Positions 1-8,311 of a stretch of DNA of 64,000 nt are shown here, in pieces. A program made the position numbers and the translations under genes. The DNA is from Marinobacter confluentis. GTDB lineage: Bacteria > Pseudomonadota > Gammaproteobacteria > Pseudomonadales > Oleiphilaceae. How positions within the stretch are numbered: position 1 is the first letter of the stretch; every line of letters starts with the position of its first letter. The stretch spans positions 124,001 to 188,000 of the forward strand of contig NZ_SRPF01000001.1 in assembly GCF_004785685.1 (NCBI RefSeq), in the 5' to 3' direction. The notes under the pieces were generated by a model that saw only the letters and a list, made by a program, of their open reading frames with translations, did not search any database and was not told where the DNA came from.

Positions 1-1
1 G

Positions 2-766
2 GAAGCGACGGCAGTGGTCGACGGAGACGAAGTCGTCCTTAACGGCCGCAAATGGTGGAGTACTGGCGTTGGTCACCCCGACTGCAAGGTCGCTATTTTT
101 ATGGGCCTGACCGACCCTGACGCCCACAAACATCGCCGCCACTCCATGGTACTGGTCCCCCTGGACAGCCCGGGCGTCACCGTTGAACGCATGCTGCCGG
201 TATTCGGCGCCTACGACGAGCCCTATGGCCACGGCGTGGTGCGCTTCGACAACGTCCGTCTGCCGAAAAGCGCGTTTATTGCAGGCCCGGGCCGCGGCTT
301 CGAAATCGCCCAGGGCCGCCTTGGCCCGGGCCGGGTGCATCATTGTATGCGTGCCATCGGTGCAGCAGAGCGCACGCTTGAATTGCTGATCAAACGCGCC
401 AACAGCCGCGAGGCCTTTGGCCGGCCAATTGCCAAGCTGGGCGGCAACGTGGACATCATTGCCAATGCCCGTATGAACATTGAACAGGCGCGTCTGCTGA
501 CGTTGAAATGCGCCTGGGCGCTGGACACCAAGGGTATCTCCGGAGCCCTGCAGGAAGTGTCGATGATCAAGGCGGTGATTCCGAAGATGCTTCAGCAGAT
601 TGTGGATGATGCGATTCAGATTCACGGTGGTGCTGGTGTCAGCGATGAGGATTTCCCGCTGACGCAGCTGTTTGCCTATGCGCGGGTTCTGCGGTTGGCT
701 GATGGCCCGGATGAGGTTCATCGGGCTATGGTGACTCGCCTGGAGCTGGCCAAGTATCGGGCCTGA
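2..766 (+). CDS. Acyl-CoA dehydrogenase, C-terminal part (cut by window edge)
   Basis: The frame is open to the left edge, and the residues before the first GTG (position 14) already fit an acyl-CoA dehydrogenase, so the true start lies outside the window. The visible part of about 254 residues starts in the middle beta-barrel (NGRKWWSTG) and runs through the C-terminal helical flavin and dimer domain. It ends with the ADGPDEVHR stretch typical of ACAD10/11-like enzymes. It should oxidise an acyl-CoA at C2-C3 using FAD, in the cytoplasm. An SDR, a phosphotransferase and a histidine phosphatase follow on the same strand. In ACAD10/11-type systems this kinase plus dehydrogenase pairing handles 4-hydroxyacyl-CoA through a phosphorylated intermediate; that role is inferred here from context. 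Confidence 0.9.
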   Translation, partial: EATAVVDGDEVVLNGRKWWSTGVGHPDCKVAIFMGLTDPDAHKHRRHSMVLVPLDSPGVTVERMLPVFGAYDEPYGHGVVRFDNVRLPKSAFIAGPGRGFEIAQGRLGPGRVHHCMRAIGAAERTLELLIKRANSREAFGRPIAKLGGNVDIIANARMNIEQARLLTLKCAWALDTKGISGALQEVSMIKAVIPKMLQQIVDDAIQIHGGAGVSDEDFPLTQLFAYARVLRLADGPDEVHRAMVTRLELAKYRA

Positions 767-820
767 TATTTGGGTGCCCGGGATCACCTCGGCCCGCTAA
801 CTATGGGGAGTGGAGCAGGT

Positions 821-916
821 GGGATGGGGTGTCTGAAACACGCTCCTTGCGGCACATCCATGTGACGCTTGGGCTCCGCCATCCATGGCTCCGCACAGTT
901 TCGGAAAGACTTACCC
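821..916. repeat. Intergenic palindromic element, copy A (degenerate arms)
   Basis: The 218-nt gap between the dehydrogenase and the SDR holds a copy of the element also found at 1829, 11528 and 26184. The core (about 840-897) contains CACATCCATGTG, then GCTTGGGCTCCGCC, then ATCCATGGC. The flanking arms (about 821-839 and 898-916) pair only partly: GTCT and GAAAC match GTTTC and AGAC, with extra bases on the right side. It lies in the orientation of copies C and D, opposite to copy B. Confidence 0.75.
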
Positions 917-984
917 GGCAGCGGCTCGCGCACCCAGGTTAAAAGAACGCGAACTCTAAAGTTACGAACGAGGAAAGAACCAAA

Positions 985-1800
985 ATGACACAGCGAGTAT
1001 TTATAACCGGTGGGGCCAGTGGCTTGGGCCGGGCGATAGCATTGCGGTATGCGAAAGAAGGCGCGAAGGTCTGTATCGGGGATATTAACCCGGAGCAGGG
1101 CGCATTGGTTGAGCAGGAGCTTAACAGGGCAGGTGGTGAAGGCTACTACGTTGATTGCGATGTGCGCCGCCTGACTGACCTGGAAAAGATCTGTGAAGAC
1201 CTGACCAACAAATGGGGCGGCATCGACATCGTCGTCAACAACGCGGGGGTTGCCTCTGCCGGGTCCATTGAAGACACCACCATGGCAGACTGGGAATGGA
1301 TCCTTGATATCAACGTGCTGGGCGTGGTGCGCGGTTGCAAAGCCTTTACGCCACAGTTCAAAAAGCAGGGCACCGGTGCCTTCGTTAACGTTGCGTCCAT
1401 GGCAGGGCTGATGCTTGCGCCGCTGATGGACAGCTACAATGTGTCCAAAGCTGGTGTTATCGCACTGTCTGAAACTCTCAGCCAGGAATTGCGGGATTCA
1501 GGAATTCACGTGGCCTGCGTGTGCCCGGCGTTTTTCCAGACTAACCTGACCAGCAGCATGCGGTCGGATATCCCCGGCATCCAGCAGAACGTGAACAAGC
1601 TGATGAAGAGGTCGACCATTACCGCCGAAGACGTTGCCGATGACGTTTACCAGGCCGTTGAAAAAGGCGACTTCTGGGTACTGCCCCACGCCAAGGAACG
1701 CCGCATGTGGATGCTCAAACGCCACGCCCCCAAGGCCTTCGATTTCCTGATGCACATGGAAATGAAGCGCTGGATGAAAAAGATGGGCGGCACCGCCTGA
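985..1800 (+). CDS. SDR family oxidoreductase
   Basis: A 271-residue classical short-chain dehydrogenase/reductase, expected to be cytoplasmic and NAD(P)-dependent. The N-terminal Rossmann motif is TGGASGLG (residues 9-16), NNAG follows near residue 86, and the catalytic Tyr-Lys pair is in YNVSK. A GAGGAAAG ribosome site precedes the ATG at 985. The chain carries a C-terminal extension with several basic Trp/Met-rich helices, common in SDRs of about 270 residues that act on lipid-like substrates. It sits between an acyl-CoA dehydrogenase and a phosphotransferase, so oxidation of a hydroxyacyl intermediate is a reasonable guess. The exact substrate is unknown. Palindromic elements lie on both sides of the gene. 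Confidence 0.88.
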   Translation: MTQRVFITGGASGLGRAIALRYAKEGAKVCIGDINPEQGALVEQELNRAGGEGYYVDCDVRRLTDLEKICEDLTNKWGGIDIVVNNAGVASAGSIEDTTMADWEWILDINVLGVVRGCKAFTPQFKKQGTGAFVNVASMAGLMLAPLMDSYNVSKAGVIALSETLSQELRDSGIHVACVCPAFFQTNLTSSMRSDIPGIQQNVNKLMKRSTITAEDVADDVYQAVEKGDFWVLPHAKERRMWMLKRHAPKAFDFLMHMEMKRWMKKMGGTA

Positions 1801-1828
1801 GGGCGTTGCGATCACCAAATCAGGAAGT

Positions 1829-1928
1829 GAGGGGGCAGGGATTTCCAGAACCGTGCGGAGCCATGGATGGCGGAGCCCGAGCGTACACGGACGTATTAAC
1901 AGCGTGTTCTGGAAATCTCTGCCCCCTC
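1829..1928. repeat. Intergenic palindromic element, copy B (inverted orientation)
   Basis: The left arm (1829-1851) and right arm (1906-1928) are 23 nt each and pair with a single mismatch. They enclose a 54-nt loop (1852-1905) that, read on the minus strand, matches the loops of the copies at 821, 11528 and 26184. The loop has GTGCGGAGCC, then ATGGATGGCGGAGCCC, then ACGGACGT. There is no T-run after the right arm, so it is not a classic terminator. The next gene starts 37 nt downstream. Confidence 0.88.
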
Positions 1929-1965
1929 GCTGACGTCTCAGAGTCACAAGTCAGAGGAGAGCCGA

Positions 1966-3030
1966 ATGACCCAGATTGACCAGGCCGTAGATATCCGCGA
2001 AGGCGAAGAGCTGGATGTCGCAGCCGTCGACCGCTTCATGAAACAGGCCATTCCGGATCTGGAAGGCAGCCCCAAGATCAAACAGTATCCGGGCGGCGCC
2101 TCGAACCTGACCTATCAGGTGGACTACGGCGAACGCTCCTATGTATTGCGCCGCCCACCCTTCGGCCACATCGCCAAATCCGCCCACGACATGCTGCGCG
2201 AAGCCAAAGTCATGCGGGCGCTGAAGCCGGTCTATCCTTACGTGCCCAACATTATTGCCATCTGCGACGATCACGACGTTCTGGGCTGCGATTTTTACGT
2301 GATGGAGCGCTTAAAAGGCATCATCCTGCGCCAGGATTTTCCCAAGGACCTGGAGTTGAGCGAAGCCGACACCCGCAAGCTTTGCCTGAACGTTATCGAC
2401 AAACTGGTAGACCTGCACCAGGTAGATGCCAAAGGTGCCGGGCTGGATCAGTTGGGCAAAGGTGTTGGCTACGTCGAGCGCCAGATTCGCGGCTGGAGTG
2501 ACCGCTTCCGCAAGGCGAAAACCGATGACGTGGGTGATTTCGAAAAGGTAATGACCTGGCTCAACGACAAAATGCCCGACGACATTGCCCAGGTAGTCAT
2601 CCACAACGATTTCCGTTTCGACAACGTGGTACTGAATTCCGATAACCCGTTTGAAGTGGTAGGAGTACTGGATTGGGAAATGGCCACCATCGGCGACCCG
2701 CTGATGGACCTGGGTAACAGCCTTGCCTACTGGATCCAGGCCGACGATGAAGGTCCCTTCCAGATGTTGCGTCGCCAACCCACCCACCAGCCAGGCATGC
2801 TGACCCGCAAGGAAGTGGTCGCTTACTACGCGGAGAAATCCGGCTTGAAAATCGACAACTTTGATTTCTATGAAATTTATGGACTGTTCCGCCTGGCGGT
2901 TATTGTTCAGCAGATCTACTTCCGCTTCTACAACGGCCAGACCAAAGACAAGCGTTTCGCCGCCTTCGGCCATGCCGCCAATTATCTGGAGAAGCGCTGC
3001 CAGCGCTTGATAGAAGCGAGCAATCTGTAA
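1966..3030 (+). CDS. Phosphotransferase family protein (ACAD10/11-type kinase)
   Basis: A 354-residue protein of the aminoglycoside phosphotransferase/choline kinase fold. The catalytic loop is visible as HNDFRFDN (near residue 209), and the metal-binding DWE motif follows in LDWEMATIGDP. The glycine-containing N-lobe (GGASNLTYQV) is in place. GAGGAGA precedes the ATG. Relatives fused to or encoded beside acyl-CoA dehydrogenases (ACAD10/11, and LvaA of levulinate catabolism in Pseudomonas) phosphorylate the 4-hydroxyl of a 4-hydroxyacyl-CoA. Because a dehydrogenase of that type lies just upstream, the same role is likely here, though aminoglycoside resistance cannot be formally excluded. The stop codon overlaps the next start (TAATG). 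Confidence 0.88.
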   Translation: MTQIDQAVDIREGEELDVAAVDRFMKQAIPDLEGSPKIKQYPGGASNLTYQVDYGERSYVLRRPPFGHIAKSAHDMLREAKVMRALKPVYPYVPNIIAICDDHDVLGCDFYVMERLKGIILRQDFPKDLELSEADTRKLCLNVIDKLVDLHQVDAKGAGLDQLGKGVGYVERQIRGWSDRFRKAKTDDVGDFEKVMTWLNDKMPDDIAQVVIHNDFRFDNVVLNSDNPFEVVGVLDWEMATIGDPLMDLGNSLAYWIQADDEGPFQMLRRQPTHQPGMLTRKEVVAYYAEKSGLKIDNFDFYEIYGLFRLAVIVQQIYFRFYNGQTKDKRFAAFGHAANYLEKRCQRLIEASNL

Positions 3031-3719
3031 TGGCAACGATTTATCTGATCCGCCACGGTCAGGCCAGCTTCGGCCAGGAGAATTACGACCAGCTTTCCAC
3101 CAAAGGCTGGGAGCAGGGCCGGGCGCTGGGCCGATGGCTCAAAGGCAAGGTCACCCCGAATGCGGTGTTCGGCGGCAATATGGAGCGTCACCGGGAAACG
3201 GTGGAGGCCATCACTGGCGGCTACGGCGATGAACTGCCAGACATGCAGGCGGTAGAAGGCTTCAACGAATTTGACCACACCCAGGTGGTCGAACGCTTCC
3301 GGCCCGAATGGGCAGACCGCGCAATCATGGCGCGTGACCTGGCGGCGTTTCCGAAACCGGCCAGCGCCTTCCAGCAGATCTTCGAGCAGGCCATGGGCCG
3401 CTGGGTTGGGGGCGAGCATGACGATGAATATGCCGAGACCTGGCCAGCGTTTCGCGCCCGGGTTATCACTGCCCTGGACGAATTGATCGAGTACGCGGAC
3501 GGCGGCGATGTTCTGGTTTCGACCTCTGGCGGGCCGATCGCCGTTATTGCACAGCATCTGCTGCAGTTGAGCGACCGCAAGACCCTGGATATGAACAGCG
3601 TGATTGCCAACTCCAGCGTATCCCGCGTTCTGTATTCCGGCTCGCGCCGGTCGCTGGCGGTGTTCAACAATTATAGCCACCTGGAGGCGGAGGATCCGTC
3701 TCTGGTGACCTTTCGATAA
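3030..3719 (+). CDS. Histidine phosphatase family protein
   Basis: A 229-residue member of the phosphoglycerate mutase-like histidine phosphatase superfamily. The phosphohistidine motif is LIRHGQAS (residues 6-13), and the second arginine lies in MERHRETVEA. Where the family usually has a second catalytic His-Gly (HGG), this protein reads STSGGPIAV, so the second histidine is replaced by Ser. The start overlaps the kinase stop by one base, which implies translational coupling. It could remove a phosphate in the same pathway as the kinase, but no substrate can be read from the sequence. No signal peptide is seen, so it should be cytoplasmic. Confidence 0.85.
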   Translation: MATIYLIRHGQASFGQENYDQLSTKGWEQGRALGRWLKGKVTPNAVFGGNMERHRETVEAITGGYGDELPDMQAVEGFNEFDHTQVVERFRPEWADRAIMARDLAAFPKPASAFQQIFEQAMGRWVGGEHDDEYAETWPAFRARVITALDELIEYADGGDVLVSTSGGPIAVIAQHLLQLSDRKTLDMNSVIANSSVSRVLYSGSRRSLAVFNNYSHLEAEDPSLVTFR

Positions 3720-3751
3720 TGAACGGAATTCTTCAAATATTGAGGTAAAAC

Positions 3752-4522
3752 ATGAGCAAACCAGATCTGTTTGATATGACCGGTAAAGTCGCACTGATTA
3801 CCGGCGCCAGCCGGGGCATTGGCGAAAGCATTGCCCGCACACTGGCGGCCTACGGTGCCCATGTGATCGTCAGCAGCCGCAAGATTGACGGCTGCGAAGC
3901 CGTGGCCGGTAGTATCCGTGACGACGGCGGCAGTGCTGAAGCCTACGCCTGCCACATCGGCGAAATGGATCAGATCGAGGACATCTGGAAGCACATTGAA
4001 ACCACTCACGGCAAACTGGACGTGCTGGTCAATAACGCCGCTGCCAACCCCTATTTCGGCCCCATTGAAGACACCGATCTGGGCGCTTACCACAAGACCG
4101 TGGACGTGAATATTCGCGGTTACTTCTTCATGTGTGCCCGAGGTGCACAGCTGATGAAGAGGCAGGGCGGTGGTTCAATAATCAACGTGGCCTCCGTAAA
4201 CGGCGTTAACCCCGGCCATTACCAGGGCATCTATTCTGTCACCAAGGCGGCGGTGATCTCCATGACCCGTTCTTTCGCCATGGAACTGGGCCAGCAGAAG
4301 GTGAGGGTGAATGCGCTCTTGCCCGGCCTGACCGACACCAAATTCGCCAGTGCACTGACCAGCAACGAAGCCATCAAGAAGCAGGCCATGGCCCATATCC
4401 CGATGAAGCGTGTGGCTGACCCGGATGAAATGGCCGGTACCGTGCTGTATCTGGCCTCAGGTGCTTCAAGTTATACCACCGGTACCTGCATCAATGTGGA
4501 CGGCGGCTATCTGACTATCTAG
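3752..4522 (+). CDS. SDR family oxidoreductase
   Basis: A 256-residue classical SDR with TGASRGIGE (residues 17-25), NNAAANPYF at the NNAG position, a Ser-Tyr-Lys active site in VASVNG and YSVTK, and the C-terminal pattern GTCINVDGGYLTI. This pattern is close to FabG-like 3-oxoacyl reductases and 2,4-dienoyl-CoA or secondary alcohol dehydrogenases. GAGG lies ahead of the ATG. It closes the catabolic block and is followed by a strong hairpin terminator. Its role is probably interconversion of a hydroxyacyl- and an oxoacyl-intermediate made by the upstream genes; this is inferred from position only. Confidence 0.88.
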   Translation: MSKPDLFDMTGKVALITGASRGIGESIARTLAAYGAHVIVSSRKIDGCEAVAGSIRDDGGSAEAYACHIGEMDQIEDIWKHIETTHGKLDVLVNNAAANPYFGPIEDTDLGAYHKTVDVNIRGYFFMCARGAQLMKRQGGGSIINVASVNGVNPGHYQGIYSVTKAAVISMTRSFAMELGQQKVRVNALLPGLTDTKFASALTSNEAIKKQAMAHIPMKRVADPDEMAGTVLYLASGASSYTTGTCINVDGGYLTI

Positions 4523-4543
4523 ATCACAGTTTCTGCCCCCGTA

Positions 4544-4578
4544 TAAAAAAAAGCAGCCCTTATGAATCGGGGCTGCTT
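4544..4578. terminator. Bidirectional Rho-independent terminator
   Basis: An A-run leads into AGCAGCCC, a loop, GGGGCTGCT and a T-run. The structure can stop transcripts from both sides, between the converging SDR and OmpA-family genes. Confidence 0.88.
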
Positions 4579-4604
4579 TTTTGACGCCTTTTTTTGAACC
4601 TCAG

Positions 4605-5414
4605 TTACCGGCTTTTGATATTGCCGTCCTCGTCAGAGATCACAATCTCTACCCGGCGGTTCTGTTGCCGTCCTGCGGCGGTGTCGTTGGTTGCTTTCGG
4701 GTATTCTTCCCCGTAGCCCATGGTCTCAACACGGCTGCTACTGATCCCCATGCTGACCAGTTCGTCACGCACGGCATCGGCGCGACGTTCAGACAACCCC
4801 TGATTGTAGGAAGCTTCACCGGTGCTGTCGGTGTAACCCTCCACGCGAACCCGGCGGTTTTCGTACTCGGCCATGAATTCGGCCAGTCTGGCCACCGTTT
4901 GCTCTCCGGAAGGCTTCAGTTCGGCCCGGTTCAGGTCGAATAGTACATCGCCCAGCGTCAGTACCATCCCGCGATCAGTCTGTTCGGCCTGCATCTTTTC
5001 CATTTGCCGGCGAAGCTCTTCTGCTTCCCGCCTAGCCTGTTCTGCTTCATTGGCACGCATCTGAAGCTCAAGCTCCCGGCGCCGCTCTTCAGCGGAATTG
5101 ATCTGCTGTTGAAGTTCCGCGCGCTTGCCCTGCTCGGCAGCAATCTGCGCATGGCGGTTTGCAAGGTAGGCAGCCTGCTCAATCTTTACGATATCGGCGC
5201 CTTCATCCAACATGGACTCAGCCCGGGAAAGCTGCTCTCTGGCATCCCGCAACTGTCGGTCGCCGCTGCGGGCAACGTTCGGATCGTTTTTGATCTCGTC
5301 GTAGGCAGCTCTGGCTTCGTCAACCCGATCGTTACTCTGGGGCGCGCTGGCGCAGCCAACCATCAATACCGAGAAGCCCACGGCCATGCCTAATGTCATG
5401 TTGCGTTTGTTCAT
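4605..5414 (-). CDS. OmpA family lipoprotein with coiled coil
   Basis: A 269-residue outer-membrane lipoprotein. The signal peptide ends in a lipobox (VGCAS, Cys21). A short DUF4398-like helical region follows (residues 25-85), then a long Glu/Gln/Arg-rich coiled coil (about 85-145), then a C-terminal OmpA peptidoglycan-binding domain with GYTDSTG, LSERRA and NRRVEI. It probably tethers the outer membrane to peptidoglycan. The ATG at 5414 has AGGAG upstream. The next gene on the same strand encodes a small lipoprotein with a similar helical domain, so the two are probably co-transcribed. Confidence 0.88.
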   Translation of the reverse strand: MNKRNMTLGMAVGFSVLMVGCASAPQSNDRVDEARAAYDEIKNDPNVARSGDRQLRDAREQLSRAESMLDEGADIVKIEQAAYLANRHAQIAAEQGKRAELQQQINSAEERRRELELQMRANEAEQARREAEELRRQMEKMQAEQTDRGMVLTLGDVLFDLNRAELKPSGEQTVARLAEFMAEYENRRVRVEGYTDSTGEASYNQGLSERRADAVRDELVSMGISSSRVETMGYGEEYPKATNDTAAGRQQNRRVEIVISDEDGNIKSR

Positions 5415-5440
5415 AAGATTCTCCTGTTTCCGCTACCGGC

Positions 5441-5815
5441 TTACTGGCGTTGTTGGAGGCGCTGACGAAGAGCTTCTATATTGCTGTTGATCTCTTCGAC
5501 TGCCTGTTGCGCCTTCGCGGTTTCGGAGCGGGCACCTGCCAGTTGCGCATCGACGGATGCCTGCTCTAGCAGGCGGCCTGCCTCAAGGTATTTTTCAGAG
5601 TCGATCAGTCCTTCCGCATCGGCCACCTTATTCTGCGCGCGATTCAGCAGAACGGGTTCGAACTCCCTGGCGTCTGAAGACACGGCCTGCTGGATTGAGG
5701 ATTCCGCCGTCTGCAGTTTGCCGACTGGCCGCTCAACGGAGCTGGCGCAACCTCCCACCAGTAAGGCGATGCCAAGAACACTGGCAGCACCTGTCATCGA
5801 AGTATGCTTGTTCAT
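5441..5815 (-). CDS. DUF4398-type small lipoprotein
   Basis: A 124-residue lipoprotein. I chose the ATG at 5815 because GGAAGGAG lies just upstream and the protein then opens with a lipoprotein signal peptide ending in VGGCAS; a longer in-frame extension lacks these. The mature part is almost all helix, with Ala, Glu and Gln repeats resembling DUF4398 proteins that accompany OmpA-type lipoproteins. It ends in a Gln/Arg-rich coiled coil. It lies 26 nt upstream of the OmpA-family gene, in the same direction. The function is unknown; an envelope structural role is inferred. Confidence 0.8.
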   Translation of the reverse strand: MNKHTSMTGAASVLGIALLVGGCASSVERPVGKLQTAESSIQQAVSSDAREFEPVLLNRAQNKVADAEGLIDSEKYLEAGRLLEQASVDAQLAGARSETAKAQQAVEEINSNIEALRQRLQQRQ

Positions 5816-5994
5816 GCACGTTCTCCTTCCAGTGAAAGACAGAGCTGGCCGGCCCTGCCCAAATTCTGATTGACACATCAGGAACAAAGAACTTCCGGCT
5901 TGGGATACCACGTTCCCTGAAAAGAGTGCCTTGCCACGCTACGGAAAAGGTTAGCAGCTGGGTTGCCACCGGGCATGAAAGAATGGCAATGAAC

Positions 5995-6873
5995 CTAGCT
6001 TTCGTTGCAGGCAAGTGTGTTGAAATCACCCCTAAGATTGGCCGCCCGATCGAGCAGGTGATCACGTTGTTGTTGGTCTGATTCTGCGATAAGTGAGGCC
6101 ATGAGCGCTGCCATGGCCTGGCGGCTTTCGGTCATCATTCTTTGGTAATCTGCCCCGCGTACCTCGTCATTGTCGATAATCAGAGCGTTAATTTTCCGGG
6201 TGAAATTTTTGTCATCACGGTCTTTAAGGGCCGCGAGCAGCGCTTTTTGCCAGTTCCTCCTGCCTTCAAGCCAGATTTCAGTCTGTCGCCCCCGGTTATC
6301 TGACCATTCGGTAACCATCTCTGCCTGGCTAGTGCTCAAAGGCCCAAGCCATTGCTCGACACGTTCCATCGTTCGTTCAGCACGGGCAAGGCGGGTCAGC
6401 TCAGGGCTTTCTCCAAGAAACTCTTCTTCAAGTTCGGCCTGGCTGTCCGCCATATTTCCCGCCAGTGCCTGAACCTGTCCATCGGAAAGACTGGCAAGCA
6501 GGCGCGCTGCCATAGGCGTGGCCTGCTCGAGCAGTGGTGGGAAAAATGAGAACAGCTGCTCCTGGTGATGCTCAATGGTGGCTCGGTTCAGATCACCGGA
6601 ACGCACGTCCTGTTTCAGCTCCGTCAGCCATTCTGAATAGCGGGGCAACTGTGTGCTGCAATGCCAGTCCCTCAGGGCAACGACATCCCGCTCCAGCTGG
6701 GCTTGCTGCTCACCGGTCAACGGAATGTAATCGTCGACCCACCACACGATGCCCCAATCGGCATAGCGATAGGCGAGTTTTGTTGAGCTGCAGCCCAACA
6801 GGAGTAGCGAGAGAGCCGCAAACAACGCCAATGTTCTGTTTCCGTTCAGCCTTCTGGGCAATTGAGATTCCAT
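5995..6873 (-). CDS. DUF6279 family lipoprotein
   Basis: A 292-residue lipoprotein with a signal peptide ending at LLLGCSS. The mature start TKLAYRYADWGIVWWVDDYIP is the family hallmark, with an invariant-looking aromatic cluster, and it is followed by an all-helical domain. Members are widespread in Gammaproteobacteria and have no known function. The gene is transcribed in the same direction as the two lipoproteins downstream but is separated from them by about 180 nt, so it may have its own transcript. No enzyme motif is visible. Confidence 0.82.
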   Translation of the reverse strand: MESQLPRRLNGNRTLALFAALSLLLLGCSSTKLAYRYADWGIVWWVDDYIPLTGEQQAQLERDVVALRDWHCSTQLPRYSEWLTELKQDVRSGDLNRATIEHHQEQLFSFFPPLLEQATPMAARLLASLSDGQVQALAGNMADSQAELEEEFLGESPELTRLARAERTMERVEQWLGPLSTSQAEMVTEWSDNRGRQTEIWLEGRRNWQKALLAALKDRDDKNFTRKINALIIDNDEVRGADYQRMMTESRQAMAALMASLIAESDQQQRDHLLDRAANLRGDFNTLACNES

Positions 6874-7154
6874 GATTCACCTGATTGGTAAAGAGGTATT
6901 CCGGGGAAACTCTGAAAGTTTTTCCCGGAAATTGATTGGGTTCTACGACCGGGGAAAGCGTTCAGATGGGGTTTCCAATCCGATGCAAAACCGCCCATGG
7001 GCTGTCAGCGAACATCCGTTAACTGAACTGTTAAATACTGTAAATCCGAAATATTTGGAGTGTCGTAATCGCTTCAGACTTTGGTTCAAAAATTAACCAA
7101 GTCTTTGAATCAAATCTTCAATGTTGCAAAAGGCCAAAAAAAGGAAATTTGATT

Positions 7155-8204
7155 ATGAGCTTTCTATCTTCGCATTCGAAATTCCGACGTTGGGCACCGG
7201 CCCTGATTCTCGTCACTTTCCCGTTTATCAGTGCGTGTAGCGATGATGACGACGATGACGTAGCCGCAGATGTTGCACCGCAAAACATTTTGGAAATCGC
7301 GTCTGAGAACGAGAACACAACGATCCTTGAATCTGCGGTTCTCGCTGCTGATCCGTCTATCGCGACTCTGCTTGGCGGAGACGACGAGCTGACCGTGTTC
7401 GCGCCCACAGACGCCGCGTTTCAGGCTCTTTTGACTGACCTCGGACTCTCTGCTGACCAGTTGTTGGCCGACACTGATCTGTTGAACGAAGTCCTCAGTT
7501 ATCATGTTCTCGCTACGTCCGTGGGCGAGGTCAAGTCAGACGCTGCTATAGGCGTCGCGCAAAGCCCGGTTCCTCAAAATCTGGTTCCGACAGTGAACGG
7601 CGAAGATGTTGCGCTTTCAATATCTCAGGAAAGTGGTGAAGATGTATTGTACGTCAATACCTCTCGCGTGACGGGTCCGGACGTAGACGCGACTAATGGT
7701 GTTATTCATCTTATCGATAAGGTGCTCTTGCCACCGCCAAGCGACCTGAGCGATACCAGCCAGACGATTGCGGATATCGTAACTGCGCTAGCAGGCGCTG
7801 AAGACGCTGAGTTCACAACGTTGCTGGCCGCACTCCAGACTGACGGCGCAGCCGCTCTGCTGGCGGCAGCTTCAGATGAAAATGCGACCTTGACTGTGTT
7901 CGCGCCAACAGATGAAGCTTTCGCCACGTTGCTAGAGGAGCAGAATCTTACCCCGCAACAGTTGCTTGATGACCCGAATCTGCCAACCGTTCTAAGCCAG
8001 CATATCGTTGGATCGACTGTAGACTCTCTCACTGCATACGCTTCAAACGGAGGTACTGTAACGAATTTGGCAGGTACCACTTTGAACGTTGACATACAGG
8101 ACAACGCGCTCGTTATCGAGGGCAGCAGGGTAGTTGAGGCAGACGTTGAAGCGTCTAACGGCGTGATTCATGTGATTGATGAAGTGATATTCACCGTCGA
8201 CTAA
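7155..8204 (+). CDS. Fasciclin (FAS1) domain lipoprotein, two domains
   Basis: A 349-residue secreted lipoprotein. The ATG at 7155 is preferred over an in-frame TTG at 7149 because AAGGAA sits at the right distance. The signal peptide ends in ISACS, followed by six Asp in a row. Two FAS1 domains follow, about residues 40-185 and 195-348. Each has the H1 pattern TVFAPTDAAF / TVFAPTDEAF and the H2 pattern NGVIHLIDKVLLP / NGVIHVIDEVIF. FAS1 domains mediate adhesion or matrix contacts at the cell surface. The gene is alone, with about 280 nt of non-coding sequence upstream and a terminator downstream. Base composition is slightly lower in GC than its neighbours. Confidence 0.9.
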   Translation: MSFLSSHSKFRRWAPALILVTFPFISACSDDDDDDVAADVAPQNILEIASENENTTILESAVLAADPSIATLLGGDDELTVFAPTDAAFQALLTDLGLSADQLLADTDLLNEVLSYHVLATSVGEVKSDAAIGVAQSPVPQNLVPTVNGEDVALSISQESGEDVLYVNTSRVTGPDVDATNGVIHLIDKVLLPPPSDLSDTSQTIADIVTALAGAEDAEFTTLLAALQTDGAAALLAAASDENATLTVFAPTDEAFATLLEEQNLTPQQLLDDPNLPTVLSQHIVGSTVDSLTAYASNGGTVTNLAGTTLNVDIQDNALVIEGSRVVEADVEASNGVIHVIDEVIFTVD

Positions 8205-8244
8205 TAGCTGCGGTTCCGTTTATCACGTTCAAACGTTAGTGTTG

Positions 8245-8270
8245 GGCCGGCTTTATCAGCCGGCCTTTTT
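8245..8270 (+). terminator. Rho-independent terminator after the fasciclin gene
   Basis: GGCCGGC, a 7-nt loop and GCCGGCC are followed by five T. It lies 40 nt after the stop codon. Confidence 0.88.
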
Positions 8271-8311
8271 AATGATGCGCCGGCTACAGAGCGTGTCGCC
8301 TTTCTGCAAGA

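Noticed and set aside
1808..1940. Palindromes as simple Rho-independent terminators
   Set aside because: No T-run follows the arms, the loops are about 54 nt and structured, and copy D lies upstream of two divergent genes.
1966..3030. Aminoglycoside resistance kinase
   Set aside because: The fold matches, but the context with an ACAD10/11-type dehydrogenase and SDRs fits acyl-CoA catabolism much better.
6872..7096. 74-codon open frame in the spacer before the fasciclin gene
   Set aside because: No ribosome site and no protein-like composition. The 281-nt spacer (6874-7154) shows no other recognisable feature apart from likely promoter DNA.
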